A stretch of 21,737 nucleotides of DNA. Origin: Microcaldota archaeon. Lineage in GTDB: Archaea; Micrarchaeota; Micrarchaeia; Anstonellales; Bilamarchaeaceae. Under the pieces are notes generated by a model, which saw only the letters and a program-made list of their open reading frames with translations, had not been told where the DNA came from and did not search any database. The translations under genes were made by a program, and so were the position numbers. Where the stretch lies: NCBI GenBank assembly GCA_020726005.1, contig DYTL01000003.1, positions 1 to 21,737 of the forward strand, written 5' to 3'. Positions 12,630 through 21,334 of the stretch are shown here, piece after piece; positions within the stretch are counted from its first letter, which is position 1, and each line of letters opens with the position of its first letter.

Positions 12630-15068
12630 ATGGTAGAAACCGAAGCATTATATGAATTGAAGAAACAGCTAAAGAAGCTTTCCGAAATGAAGGGAAATGG
12701 AACAGAACTCGTTTCAGTTTACATACCTGCGGGTTATCCAATTCATGAAACCGCAAACAAGCTTAGAGAAGAGATTAACCAAGCAGGCAATATAAAATCC
12801 AAAACTACCCGAAATAATGTTATCGATGCACTCGAACGCATAATTGCCCAACTTAAGATGTACAAACAAACACCTCCAAATGGAATGGTTGTTTTTGCAG
12901 GAAATATTTCCAAAGTTCAGAAAACAACAATAGAACTTTTTTCATTAGAACCTTTGCAACCGTTGAATATAAGTGTATATAAGTGCGATAGCCATTTCTT
13001 TCTTGAACCTTTGCAACGAATGCTTGAAACCACAGATAGTTATGGACTCGTAGTTATGGATGGAAGAGAAGCTACAATTGCAATTCTAAAAGGAACACAA
13101 ACAATAATTGTAAAGAAACTTAATTCTATGGCGCACGCGAAGATTAGGAAAGGGGGACAGTGTCTTGCTACAGGAACACTTCTTGTAACTAACACTGGTG
13201 AAATAATTGATATACAAAATTTCAAAACAAATTCGAAAATTATTGGGTTAAACTTTCAAACATCAAAAACAGCGAACATGATTGTATCTGACTATTTTAT
13301 AACGCATGCCAAACATTCCATAATATTAAAAACGCAGTGCCCAATGTATGAAATACAAGCAACTCCATACCATAAGTTTTTTGTACTAACTGAGTATGGT
13401 ATAAAAGAAAAATTCGCTATGAATTTAAATGAAAAAGATTGGATTTTGATAACGAAAAAAATTAATTGCCGTGGAAAAAAAATAAAAACGAAATTTAAAT
13501 CAAAAATGCGTATTAAGTTGAATGAAAATAATAAAAGAAAAAAATTGCAAGAAATAAAAATAAAGTTTCCAGAATATTGGAACAGAGAATTAGCAAAGCT
13601 TGTAGGAATTATATGCGGTGGCGGTACACATAATGGAAACAGAATAATAATTTACGAAAGTAATTTGAAAATTGCAAAAAATTATTACGCACTCATAGAA
13701 AAAACTTTCGGAATAAAACCGATCATTTGCGTGGTAGATAAAGCAAAGCAATACGGAAGTTTTGCAAAAAAAAAATATTACGAAGTACGGATTTATTCGC
13801 AAGAATTTGTACGCACAATAAACTGTATTGCACCTGAAATTATTTTAAAAGAGCGGGATGTACCAAATGATATAACAAAATGCGATAATAGAATAGTTGC
13901 AGCTTTTTTATTAGGATTATATGATGCAAGAGGATATAGGTACGGAAATCGTGTGGATATTGCAATGACTAATAAAAAAATAATGCAAAAAATTCAATTA
14001 CTTCTGCTACGATTTGGCATTTTGTCATCGTTCACTGAAAAACCAGTAAAAGGTAATAAACAATGGTGTGTCTCCATTTCCGATAAAAATTCTCTTTTGC
14101 ATTTTAAGAATAATATTGGTTTCACACGCATAGATAAACAAAAAAAATTAGAAACGATATTTCAGCAACGAATAAATCAACAAGATATGGATCAAATTCC
14201 AATTGACGGAAGGGAGGTTTTCAAACTCGCGCAAAAGATTGGTTTGAAAACAAGTGATTTCCATGCTGCAAGTTATTTTTTTAGAAATAAAAAACCGCTC
14301 AGAAGAAAAGCATTTTTCCGGAATATCCTTTCAGTCTTTAAAAAGCATCAAAATACGAAAAAAGAGAAACAAATATTTGAATATCTTAATATGGTTTATA
14401 TTTCAGATGTTACAATTGCACGAATAAAAGAAAAAAAACAGATAACAAAAAAAGAAAATTTCTACGATATTACCACTCTGGTGCATTCCAATTTTATTGC
14501 AAATGGATTTGTGGTACATAATTCAGCAAGAAGATTTGAGCGCATTATTGAAGAAAGTATTGAATATTATTATAAACGCATCGGTGAAGCAATGGATAGC
14601 GGGTTTCTTGGAAAGGTTAAAGGAGTGATAATCGGTGGTCCTGGTCCGGCAAAGGATTTTTTCTATAAGATGGCTCCGTATAATTACCAGCATAAAATAT
14701 TAGGAGTTGTTGATACAGGATATACCGATGAATATGGACTTAGGGAAGTGCTTGCGAAAAGTGAATCGCTTATAAATGAGCAGGAAGCAATAAAGGAGCG
14801 TGTTTTGGTTGAACGACTTATAAAAGAGATAACACATGATGGACTTGCGATATATGGAGAAAAAGAAGTAAGGCATGCGATAGAAGCAAAACAAGCAAAT
14901 ATTATACTACTTTCCGAAGGTCTGAAAGAACAATTACTTATAGAAGAATTAACCGAATTAGCTAAAGAAAAAGGAATAAAGGTTGAAATTATTTCAGAAA
15001 ATACGGCTGAAGGAATACAATTTTTACAAGGATTCGGAGGAATATGCGCATTCTTAAAGTATAAATAA
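12630..15068 (+). CDS. prf1: peptide chain release factor aRF1, with an in-frame intein
   Basis: Archaeal class I release factor, which reads all three stop codons and triggers hydrolysis of peptidyl-tRNA. The precursor has 812 residues. Residues 1-177 and 632-812 are the release factor (358 aa after splicing). The N domain has NIKS (54-57) and YKCDSHF (the YxCxxxF motif) for stop-codon decoding. The catalytic GGQ is residues 175-177, and the sequence resumes after the intein with SARRFERIIEE. GGPGPAKDFF, DTGYTDEYGLREVL and FGGICAFLKYK follow as in archaeal RF1. It is shorter than the usual 400 or so residues because domain 3 lacks the cysteine-bearing mini-domain. The start is ATG 12630; an in-frame TTG at 12600 lies inside the ACT gene. 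Until the intein leaves, the GGQ loop is interrupted, so activity should depend on splicing. Confidence 0.96.
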   Translation: MVETEALYELKKQLKKLSEMKGNGTELVSVYIPAGYPIHETANKLREEINQAGNIKSKTTRNNVIDALERIIAQLKMYKQTPPNGMVVFAGNISKVQKTTIELFSLEPLQPLNISVYKCDSHFFLEPLQRMLETTDSYGLVVMDGREATIAILKGTQTIIVKKLNSMAHAKIRKGGQCLATGTLLVTNTGEIIDIQNFKTNSKIIGLNFQTSKTANMIVSDYFITHAKHSIILKTQCPMYEIQATPYHKFFVLTEYGIKEKFAMNLNEKDWILITKKINCRGKKIKTKFKSKMRIKLNENNKRKKLQEIKIKFPEYWNRELAKLVGIICGGGTHNGNRIIIYESNLKIAKNYYALIEKTFGIKPIICVVDKAKQYGSFAKKKYYEVRIYSQEFVRTINCIAPEIILKERDVPNDITKCDNRIVAAFLLGLYDARGYRYGNRVDIAMTNKKIMQKIQLLLLRFGILSSFTEKPVKGNKQWCVSISDKNSLLHFKNNIGFTRIDKQKKLETIFQQRINQQDMDQIPIDGREVFKLAQKIGLKTSDFHAASYFFRNKKPLRRKAFFRNILSVFKKHQNTKKEKQIFEYLNMVYISDVTIARIKEKKQITKKENFYDITTLVHSNFIANGFVVHNSARRFERIIEESIEYYYKRIGEAMDSGFLGKVKGVIIGGPGPAKDFFYKMAPYNYQHKILGVVDTGYTDEYGLREVLAKSESLINEQEAIKERVLVERLIKEITHDGLAIYGEKEVRHAIEAKQANIILLSEGLKEQLLIEELTELAKEKGIKVEIISENTAEGIQFLQGFGGICAFLKYK
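13161..14522 (+). mobile_element. intein in aRF1, inserted between GGQ and Ser, degenerate LAGLIDADG endonuclease
   Basis: 454 residues in frame, from Cys1 (CLATGTLLVTNTGEI, block A) to His453-Asn454, followed by Ser as the +1 nucleophile. Block B is ATPYHKFFVL with T68-x-x-H71. The C-terminal blocks F and G read FYDITTLVHSNFIANGFVVHN (435-454 and the residue before). All residues needed for protein splicing are therefore present. The middle shows two LAGLIDADG-type helices, LAKLVGIICGGG (144-155) and FLLGLYDARG (249-258). In both, the catalytic Asp at the eighth place is replaced, by Gly154 and Arg257, so the homing endonuclease is probably inactive. The site lies within the most conserved motif of the host protein. 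Confidence 0.95.
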
Positions 15069-15069
15069 T

Positions 15070-15504
15070 TTATTTTTTAGAAACACTGCACGACGCATTT
15101 TTATTCCGTATTCCTATTATTATTTTGTTTCTGTAGAATTGAGTGGAATTGCTTTCTTTTATATGAAAAAGAACTCCAGAAGAAAAAATTTTTTCACATT
15201 CACCTATAGTCATGTTTCCTTTTTCACTTATGCATATATTATCTTCGATTGCAAAAGCAGAAACATTTTTTTGTGCAAGGTCAATACTTCCAGCAAGTCC
15301 AACACTACATTGCATTATAGTGCTACGTAAATTAGAAGAATTGCGCAAATCCATCAATATAAACACTTTTTTCGCTGAAGAGATATCGTCTATAAACTGT
15401 TCGTATGAAATCGATTGTTCGTTATGAATCTGTATTACGAAATAATAAATAAAATAGATGGAAATTAACGCTAACAATAATACAACGAACCATCTAATAT
15501 CCAT
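15070..15504 (-). CDS. 144-aa single-pass membrane protein with a four-cysteine ectodomain
   Basis: I do not recognise a named family. Residues 5-26 form one hydrophobic segment (WFVVLLLALISIYFIYYFVIQI) with a short N-terminus. The remaining 115 or so residues would be outside, with several Asn-x-Ser/Thr sequons and four Cys. This domain resembles the C-terminal ectodomain of the protein encoded just upstream. Both start with Y-x-x-[FY]-[IL] and KKV, have a Cys-Cys interval of exactly 24 residues, then 11 (here) or 9 residues to the third Cys, and end with a fourth Cys. The start is 9 nt after the upstream stop, with AAGGA as ribosome-binding site, so it is probably in the same operon. The stop is one base from the aRF1 stop. 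Confidence 0.7.
   Translation of the reverse strand: MDIRWFVVLLLALISIYFIYYFVIQIHNEQSISYEQFIDDISSAKKVFILMDLRNSSNLRSTIMQCSVGLAGSIDLAQKNVSAFAIEDNICISEKGNMTIGECEKIFSSGVLFHIKESNSTQFYRNKIIIGIRNKNASCSVSKK
15073..15078 (+). terminator. oligo-T after aRF1, inside the 144-aa gene end
   Basis: T6 lies five bases after the aRF1 stop. On the other strand it encodes the final Lys-Lys of the convergent membrane protein, the same arrangement as after ribD. Confidence 0.4.
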
Positions 15505-15513
15505 AGTTATTCC

Positions 15514-17571
15514 TTAAGGAAGTTTGAGTATTTTAGCAAATGGACACACATCATAGAATGCACGGTCGCCAAAAATGCTCGCCTGCTTTATAAGTAGCCC
15601 TGCATAGGAAACCGAACTTATTGACGATGCATTAAGCATTATAATAGGATATGTATTTTTGTCTAAGCAATTTTTAATTTCCGTATTATTTATCATACAA
15701 CTTTTTGGGCCGATTTCGTAAATTGAGGAGGTAATATTCTCATTTATAAGTTCTGTTGCAATTGAAGATGCACATGCTTTTATAGAAATATACGTTTGTT
15801 TATCTAAACTATTGTTCTGCGGTATTACTATAGCTACTTTTTTTGTATACTTTATTAGGTTAAGATAATCCGAATATTCCATTTTACTAAGCGATTTATC
15901 CATAGAAAAAAATAATCCTATTGAAATTATTCCAATTAAAAACACAAGAAGTATAGTGAGCATTACAAACACTATTTTGTTTATTGGTTTAGTAGTTATC
16001 GCATAGTAAATAAGGAAAAGAAGAAATACTGCAGATGAAAAAGAAAGAAAAATTGCAAAACTCATACCGAACGGAAGATAAGAAGAAACCTGCGCTTTTT
16101 GTGCATAAGTGAGCGGACTTATTTGCAGTATAATAATATCTAATCCATTAATTAACTTATTTGAAATTCCAGTAAGCAAATAAAGTGTTTGAGTTATGCT
16201 GGTTTTGGATACAAGTGCCTTTTCATCAGCAATTAAGGATTCATATTGCGCTTTAATACCTTCATATTGAATTACGTTAAGCCCTGTTTTAAATTGTTGA
16301 TCAAGGAGCATTTTCGTTTGTTTAAGCACACTACGCTTGGAATTATCTTCTGGTGCAAGTGCTTTGCCATCTATAAGAAACATATATACAGTTGCATCTC
16401 TATAAGCATCTGAAACGTTGTTGTACACCGTGATTGTTGATTTTATGGAAGAATTGAATGTTTGAATAATTTGTGTATAATTTGCAAGCGATTCATTAAG
16501 TAAAGTAAAATTATTTGTATTTATCATAGATTCTATTTCTGTTTCCATAATAGAAAGATGCGAAAGTTTTAATTTCATAGTTGCATTGTCCACACGTTCG
16601 AGTACCTGATTAGTTAGATTCTTTATTTGATCTGCCTTTGATTTAAGAGACATATAAGTAGAATTATAGTAAAGCCTTATATTTAGATTCAAATTTTCCT
16701 GAATATGTAATTGCGTATTGTTGTATATTAGTTCAGCAATTAATTTATATTGAATAAGTGGAGCTATTTTTAAGGAAATATTGTTTATCATTTTTTCTGC
16801 TAAATCAAGCGAGGTTTGATTGAGGTCCATATCTGGACATGCTCCATAGCAGCCGGGACATGTTTGGCCCGGTGATGGTATTCTGAAGATTGTATTTTCT
16901 ATATAAGAAGTATAATTTTTAAGAAGAGGAATGTTCTCCTTTATCTGGTTTATGTAATCTCTTGAATTATTTATATCAAGTGTGTCTAATTTGTTAATTA
17001 TATCGTCAAGAAGCGCATCAATCCCATCGCTTGAAAATGCAAACTCTTGTATTGGTTTGAGGAACATATCTTGTTTAGTACAACCTATATACCTACCATA
17101 AAGTATACAGAAAGATTTTGATGTATTTAGGCAAGAGGTATTATCTTTGCATGGATAATGATCTAAAAGAAGTACTCTTCTGCACACATATTCTTCCTGC
17201 TTTGGATATAATGTACCATCATTTCTACTTTCATTAAATATAATAAAATATAATTTAAGTGCATTCACTTCACTGGTGTTTATGGTATATTTCATTTCAT
17301 AATATGCTTTGAGCGTATTTTCTATTTCAGTTTTGTTTAAAATGATATTTTCAATAGTTTTATTAGTTCCATTTAAACTGAGATTCTCTATTTTCACAAG
17401 GAAGGTTGGTTTTTTGCTAATATTCACAATATAATAATTCGTATTATCTATCGTAAATGATTCGTTTTTAATTGTTGCATTTATCTCGTTTGCATTAAGA
17501 TACATAGTTATATTGAAGGCAAAAATGTTCGCAATTAATAACATTAAAAAAAATAATATTCGTGTTTTCAT
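15514..17571 (-). CDS. 685-aa N-glycosylation-rich membrane protein of unknown function
   Basis: I do not recognise a named family. Residues 1-18 are a signal peptide or membrane anchor (MKTRILFFLMLLIANIFAF). A large outer region follows to about residue 500, with helical stretches and eight Cys, five in a compact group (about 129-165) and three in TCPGCYGACPD. Two membrane helices lie at about 501-525 and 531-557, joined by a short TTKPINK loop. This puts the last 120 or so residues outside again as a four-cysteine domain, also found in the following gene. I count about 29 Asn-x-Ser/Thr sequons, nearly all in the predicted outer parts, which supports the topology. The start is 4 nt after the stop of a 39-codon ORF. 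A role in the cell envelope or in surface contact is likely but unproven. Confidence 0.7.
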   Translation of the reverse strand: MKTRILFFLMLLIANIFAFNITMYLNANEINATIKNESFTIDNTNYYIVNISKKPTFLVKIENLSLNGTNKTIENIILNKTEIENTLKAYYEMKYTINTSEVNALKLYFIIFNESRNDGTLYPKQEEYVCRRVLLLDHYPCKDNTSCLNTSKSFCILYGRYIGCTKQDMFLKPIQEFAFSSDGIDALLDDIINKLDTLDINNSRDYINQIKENIPLLKNYTSYIENTIFRIPSPGQTCPGCYGACPDMDLNQTSLDLAEKMINNISLKIAPLIQYKLIAELIYNNTQLHIQENLNLNIRLYYNSTYMSLKSKADQIKNLTNQVLERVDNATMKLKLSHLSIMETEIESMINTNNFTLLNESLANYTQIIQTFNSSIKSTITVYNNVSDAYRDATVYMFLIDGKALAPEDNSKRSVLKQTKMLLDQQFKTGLNVIQYEGIKAQYESLIADEKALVSKTSITQTLYLLTGISNKLINGLDIIILQISPLTYAQKAQVSSYLPFGMSFAIFLSFSSAVFLLFLIYYAITTKPINKIVFVMLTILLVFLIGIISIGLFFSMDKSLSKMEYSDYLNLIKYTKKVAIVIPQNNSLDKQTYISIKACASSIATELINENITSSIYEIGPKSCMINNTEIKNCLDKNTYPIIMLNASSISSVSYAGLLIKQASIFGDRAFYDVCPFAKILKLP

Positions 17572-17575
17572 AATA

Positions 17576-17695
17576 TTACCCTAAGGAGACCCCTAATTTA
17601 GAATCAAGGGAAGAATTGGGAGTTTCATTTTTAGTTTTTTTGTTCATGTATATATCGCTTAATCGTCTCTGCTGATACATATCTGGCTTTTTCAT
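17576..17695 (-). CDS. 39-aa hydrophilic small protein heading the membrane-protein operon
   Basis: ATG 17695 to TAA 17576 encodes 39 residues starting MKKPDMYQQRRLSDIYMNKK and continuing with a polar Ser/Thr/Asn tail. It has no signal peptide or membrane segment. The stop is 4 nt before the start of the 685-aa gene, and a TATA-like box (17713-17725) lies 18-30 nt before its ATG, so it would be the leaderless first gene of a three-gene transcript. The spacing and the open frame in AT-rich DNA support a real gene. I do not recognise the product. Confidence 0.45.
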   Translation of the reverse strand: MKKPDMYQQRRLSDIYMNKKTKNETPNSSLDSKLGVSLG

Positions 17696-17712
17696 ACTAA
17701 CTAATACGAACC

Positions 17713-17725
17713 ATAAATTTTTTAA
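17713..17725 (-). promoter_or_regulatory. TATA-like box of the membrane-protein operon
   Basis: TTAAAAAATTTAT on the minus strand is placed 18-30 nt before the ATG at 17695. The stretch from here to the SMC stop (17726-17845) is AT-rich and has no gene I can support. Confidence 0.35.
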
Positions 17726-17799
17726 TACCTTCTTTTTAATGATATATCTAAGAAAAAATTTTTTATGAACAATGCATACAAAAGATAGAGGTAATTATA

Positions 17800-17812
17800 A
17801 ATAAAAGAAAAG
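17800..17812 (-). terminator. T-rich tract downstream of SMC
   Basis: On the minus strand CTTTTCTTTTATT follows the SMC stop by about 34 nt. T-rich tracts like this serve as archaeal terminators. There is no hairpin. Confidence 0.3.
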
Positions 17813-17845
17813 ATAATATTATTTTTTTTTAAGCACAATTTTCTA

Positions 17846-20800
17846 CTACTTTGTTAATGTTGTGGATTGTGTTAAATCCTCTATTTTTTCCTCTAATTTC
17901 ACTCCAACTATTTTTGAAACTCCATCACTTTTGCTTACTCCAAATACCACGCTTGCGAAAGTCATTACTACATCATTGTGGCTTACAAGTACGAATTGGC
18001 TGTCTTTTGATATTTCTTTGATTAACTTTGCAAGGTTCTTACTATTCTCTTCATCCAACGCAGAATCAACTTCATCTAATATGTAATAAGGCGATGGTTT
18101 CACGAACTGGAGTGCAAATATAAACATAAGCGCAATGAGCGAGTTTTCCCCTCCGGAAAGCGATTCCAATCCTATCTCCTTAATTCCTCGTTTTATTTTT
18201 AAAAATAAACCGCTTTCAAAAGGTTCGTTTGGTTTGTCTAAATAAAGGTAGCCCTCGCCTACGTGCGGAATATAACCGAACATTTTCTTAAAATTATCAT
18301 TCACAGAATAGAAGGTACTAAAAAAAGTTTCCTTTTTTCTTGAATCTATTTCTTCCATCATTTTGAAGATTGCGTCCTTTTCTTTTCTGAGTGTTTCCAT
18401 TTTTTTCTTTGTACCTTCTATTTCCAATTTCTTTTTTTCGTAAAGTTCTATTGATGCAACGTTTGCGTTTTGGTTCGTAGAAAGAAATAATTCAGCAGTT
18501 TTTGCAATTTTCATAAGTTCTTCCCTTGGCTTATCCATGAAATCAAATTCACTAAAAGAATCAAACTCAGCTTTCAAATCCATAAGTCTTGTTTCGCTTG
18601 TTGCTTTTTTTATGCTGAGTGTGTTGAATTCTTTATTGAATTTGTCATTTTCAAACGAAATTGCGCCTTTTTGCTTTCCGAGTTCAATAATCCTTTCCTC
18701 ACTTTCCTTCATTTTTTTAAAGAGCGCTTCCAATTCTTTGTTTGACGAAATAAGGCCCTTTTCATATTTTACAATGTCATCTTTTTGATTTGATAGTTTT
18801 CTTTCCAATTCAGAAATTTTAGATAAATAAGACTTTTTTTCTTCACTCATTTGCTTAAGCCTAATTTCAGATTTGTGAATGTTTGTTTTTCTTATTGTTA
18901 TCTCATTAAAAAGTCCATCGCGCCTTGTTTCTAGTGAAGAAATTTTTGCCGCAACTTCAGCATGCCTTTTTGCAAGCTCTTCGTTCTGTTTTGAAATATG
19001 TTCTATTTCTAATGTTAATGCATTTTCATTTACTACTATTTTTTCTGAAAGAGATACTATCTCCTCTTCAAATTCTGTTTTTCTTAAAAACAGAAATTTT
19101 ATTTTTGATTTCAATTCCTCTATTTCAGCCTTCTTTTTTTCAGTTTTCTCATATTCGCGCTTAGTTCTCTCATCTTCGTTACATAACGCAACTATTTCCA
19201 TTTCCAAAGATTTTGCACTAACTTCCTTTTCAGTGCGTTTTGCTCTTATTAAAGATATTTGCTCGCGTATGCGCGATAATTCAGCAAACATTAATTCTCT
19301 TGCGGATTTATATTCAGCAATCTCATTTTCAAGTTTAGAGAGTGCTCCTGCTGCAACTATTCCGGTTGAGGTTTTTCCTCCAGTAATTACACCAGATTTT
19401 TCAAATATTTCTCCATCTAAGGTTACCATTCTGTATTTTCCCAAACTTATTTTTTTAGCTTCTTCCATGTTAGAAACAAGCAGGGTTTCTCCGAACGCAT
19501 ATTGTACTGCCTTTTCTATATTTAAGTCGTATTTTATGCAACTGAGTAATGATTCTGTTCCTCTTTCTAATATTGTGGAATTTGTTTTTACTTCTTTCAA
19601 TGGAATAAATGTTATTCTCCCAACTCCAATTTCTTTTATTTTAATTATTAAATTGGTTGCGATATCAGCATTGTCCACCACTACATAAAAAAGCCTTGCT
19701 CCAGCCGCAGCTTCTATTGCATTTGCATATTTTGCATCAAATTTTATTAAATCAATCAACGCGCCGTGTATTCCACTCTTTTTTTCATTTGTTTTTATAC
19801 GATTTATAAAATCTATGGCTGCATTAGATGCGAAGCGAGGATTTTGCGCTCTGAGAACTGCAATTTTTTCTCTTGATGCAAGTATGTATCGGTCCAACTT
19901 AGCTATTTCGGCATTTGTTTCTTTTTCTTTTTCAAAAAGCAATTCAATCTCTTTTTTGTCGTCATTTATCTCTTTTTTAAGAATTTCAATTTCACTTGCG
20001 AGTTTTTCTTTTGTTGTTTCGTTATTCATATCTAAAGTATTTAATGAGGATTTTTTTTCTTCAATAAGTTGTTCATTTGCATTTATATCACTTTCTGTGC
20101 GTCCGCGTAGCTCCTTTAGGGATGCGAGTTTTGCTTTTTGTTCTTCTATTGTTTTTCTCAATTTAGATTCGCTTATAAACTTCATCCCTTCATGCTGGAA
20201 TTTAAACGAATTGAACTCTTCTTCTGCTCTTTTGAAATCCGATTCGGTTTTTATGAGTTCATCTATTTCTTTTTTTATTTCATCTTTAAGAGTAATAATT
20301 TCATAGTCAAGCTTCATAATCAGGTTTTTTTTCTCTTCTATCTCATGTTCATCCTTCCCTAATGCGAGCTTAAGGATTTCTATTTTTTTTATTAACGCAT
20401 TTTGTTGCTGCTTTACCTGAATTTCATTTAAACAATTCGTTTTTTCCATTTCAAGCCCCTTGATTTTTTCCTCGAATTCACTAAGTTCGGCTTGTTTTGC
20501 TTTCATTGAATTACTTAGTTTTTGCATATCATGAATTGCCTTTTCCATTTCAACTGTGAATTTTTCAATATCATTTTTTATTATCGAACCTCGTGCATTA
20601 TTGAAGAATTTTCGGTTTTCCAAATATTTAAGCGCAATTTCCCGTTCTTTTTCCAATTCATTAAGCATTCCTATTTTTTCTCCTAAAATAAGCGCGGTTT
20701 CCCGTAATCTTGTTTCTACTACTTCCAAATCTTTTATTGCTTCGCATTTCTTATCCTCAAATTCAGAAATGCCGGCAACACTGTCTATTATTTCTCTTCT

Positions 20801-21226
20801 GTCCTTTGCGTTCATACTAATAATATGATTTACTTCGCCCTGTGCGATTGTATTCCGACCACTTTCATCAATATTGAATTTCTTGAGCAAATTTAAGAGG
20901 GACGTTCTAGTTGTTCTTTTTCCGTCTAAACGATACATTATTTTACCGTCATCTCTTATCATTCGTTTTATCTCATGTTTTTCACTTCCATCTAAAGTTA
21001 AACTTACTTCAGCCATTTTCGCATGGTGTGAAATCAAATCCTTTACTTTTTTTGCGCGAAGGGATTTAAGACTGGTTTCTCCGAATGCGAATCTTATCGC
21101 GTCGCAAATGTTACTTTTTCCGCTTCCATTCGGACCAGCAAGGCATACGAAGTCCTTAGGAAATATTATTTCTACAAACTTAAAAGACTTGAAACCACGC
21201 ATTTTTATCTTGGAGAGGTATATCAT
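17846..21226 (-). CDS. smc: chromosome segregation protein SMC
   Basis: Ring-forming ATPase that organises and segregates chromosomal DNA. The N-terminal head begins MIYLSKIKMRGFKSFK with Walker A GPNGSGKS (residues 31-38), and RNTIAQGEVNHIISM follows in the head. Two long Lys/Glu/Leu coiled-coil arms flank the hinge (about 485-620: GIHGALIDLIKFDAKYANAI through VTLDGEIFEKSGVITGGK). The C-terminal head has the ABC signature LSGGENSLIALMF and Walker B YYILDEVDSALDEEN. I take ATG 21226 (1126 aa). The frame extends to GTG 21235, but that GTGAT fits better as the ribosome-binding site, and family members start at this Met. No scpA or scpB gene is next to it. The LSGGEN and GITGG-type hinge are SMC-like rather than Rad50, which has a zinc hook that is absent here. 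Confidence 0.95.
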   Translation of the reverse strand: MIYLSKIKMRGFKSFKFVEIIFPKDFVCLAGPNGSGKSNICDAIRFAFGETSLKSLRAKKVKDLISHHAKMAEVSLTLDGSEKHEIKRMIRDDGKIMYRLDGKRTTRTSLLNLLKKFNIDESGRNTIAQGEVNHIISMNAKDRREIIDSVAGISEFEDKKCEAIKDLEVVETRLRETALILGEKIGMLNELEKEREIALKYLENRKFFNNARGSIIKNDIEKFTVEMEKAIHDMQKLSNSMKAKQAELSEFEEKIKGLEMEKTNCLNEIQVKQQQNALIKKIEILKLALGKDEHEIEEKKNLIMKLDYEIITLKDEIKKEIDELIKTESDFKRAEEEFNSFKFQHEGMKFISESKLRKTIEEQKAKLASLKELRGRTESDINANEQLIEEKKSSLNTLDMNNETTKEKLASEIEILKKEINDDKKEIELLFEKEKETNAEIAKLDRYILASREKIAVLRAQNPRFASNAAIDFINRIKTNEKKSGIHGALIDLIKFDAKYANAIEAAAGARLFYVVVDNADIATNLIIKIKEIGVGRITFIPLKEVKTNSTILERGTESLLSCIKYDLNIEKAVQYAFGETLLVSNMEEAKKISLGKYRMVTLDGEIFEKSGVITGGKTSTGIVAAGALSKLENEIAEYKSARELMFAELSRIREQISLIRAKRTEKEVSAKSLEMEIVALCNEDERTKREYEKTEKKKAEIEELKSKIKFLFLRKTEFEEEIVSLSEKIVVNENALTLEIEHISKQNEELAKRHAEVAAKISSLETRRDGLFNEITIRKTNIHKSEIRLKQMSEEKKSYLSKISELERKLSNQKDDIVKYEKGLISSNKELEALFKKMKESEERIIELGKQKGAISFENDKFNKEFNTLSIKKATSETRLMDLKAEFDSFSEFDFMDKPREELMKIAKTAELFLSTNQNANVASIELYEKKKLEIEGTKKKMETLRKEKDAIFKMMEEIDSRKKETFFSTFYSVNDNFKKMFGYIPHVGEGYLYLDKPNEPFESGLFLKIKRGIKEIGLESLSGGENSLIALMFIFALQFVKPSPYYILDEVDSALDEENSKNLAKLIKEISKDSQFVLVSHNDVVMTFASVVFGVSKSDGVSKIVGVKLEEKIEDLTQSTTLTK

Positions 21227-21250
21227 TAGAATCACTAAATGAGAATTAGA

Positions 21251-21260
21251 ATTTTATTCA
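21251..21260 (-). promoter_or_regulatory. TATA-like box of smc
   Basis: TGAATAAAAT on the minus strand lies 25-34 nt before ATG 21226. A second AT-rich block (21264-21277) is just upstream. The stretch 21278-21334 towards tRNA-Ser holds nothing else I can name. Confidence 0.35.
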
Positions 21261-21334
21261 GAGTTTTAATTTTTAAAGGTTTTTACGAAAATATAACTTG
21301 GGATTATGAAGCACAAGAAAAATACATCGGAAAG

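Noticed and set aside
18879..19688. Long open frame (269 codons) on the plus strand opposite smc
   Set aside because: It is a complement of the Lys/Glu-rich coiled-coil codons of smc, giving an artificial Ser/Phe-rich product.
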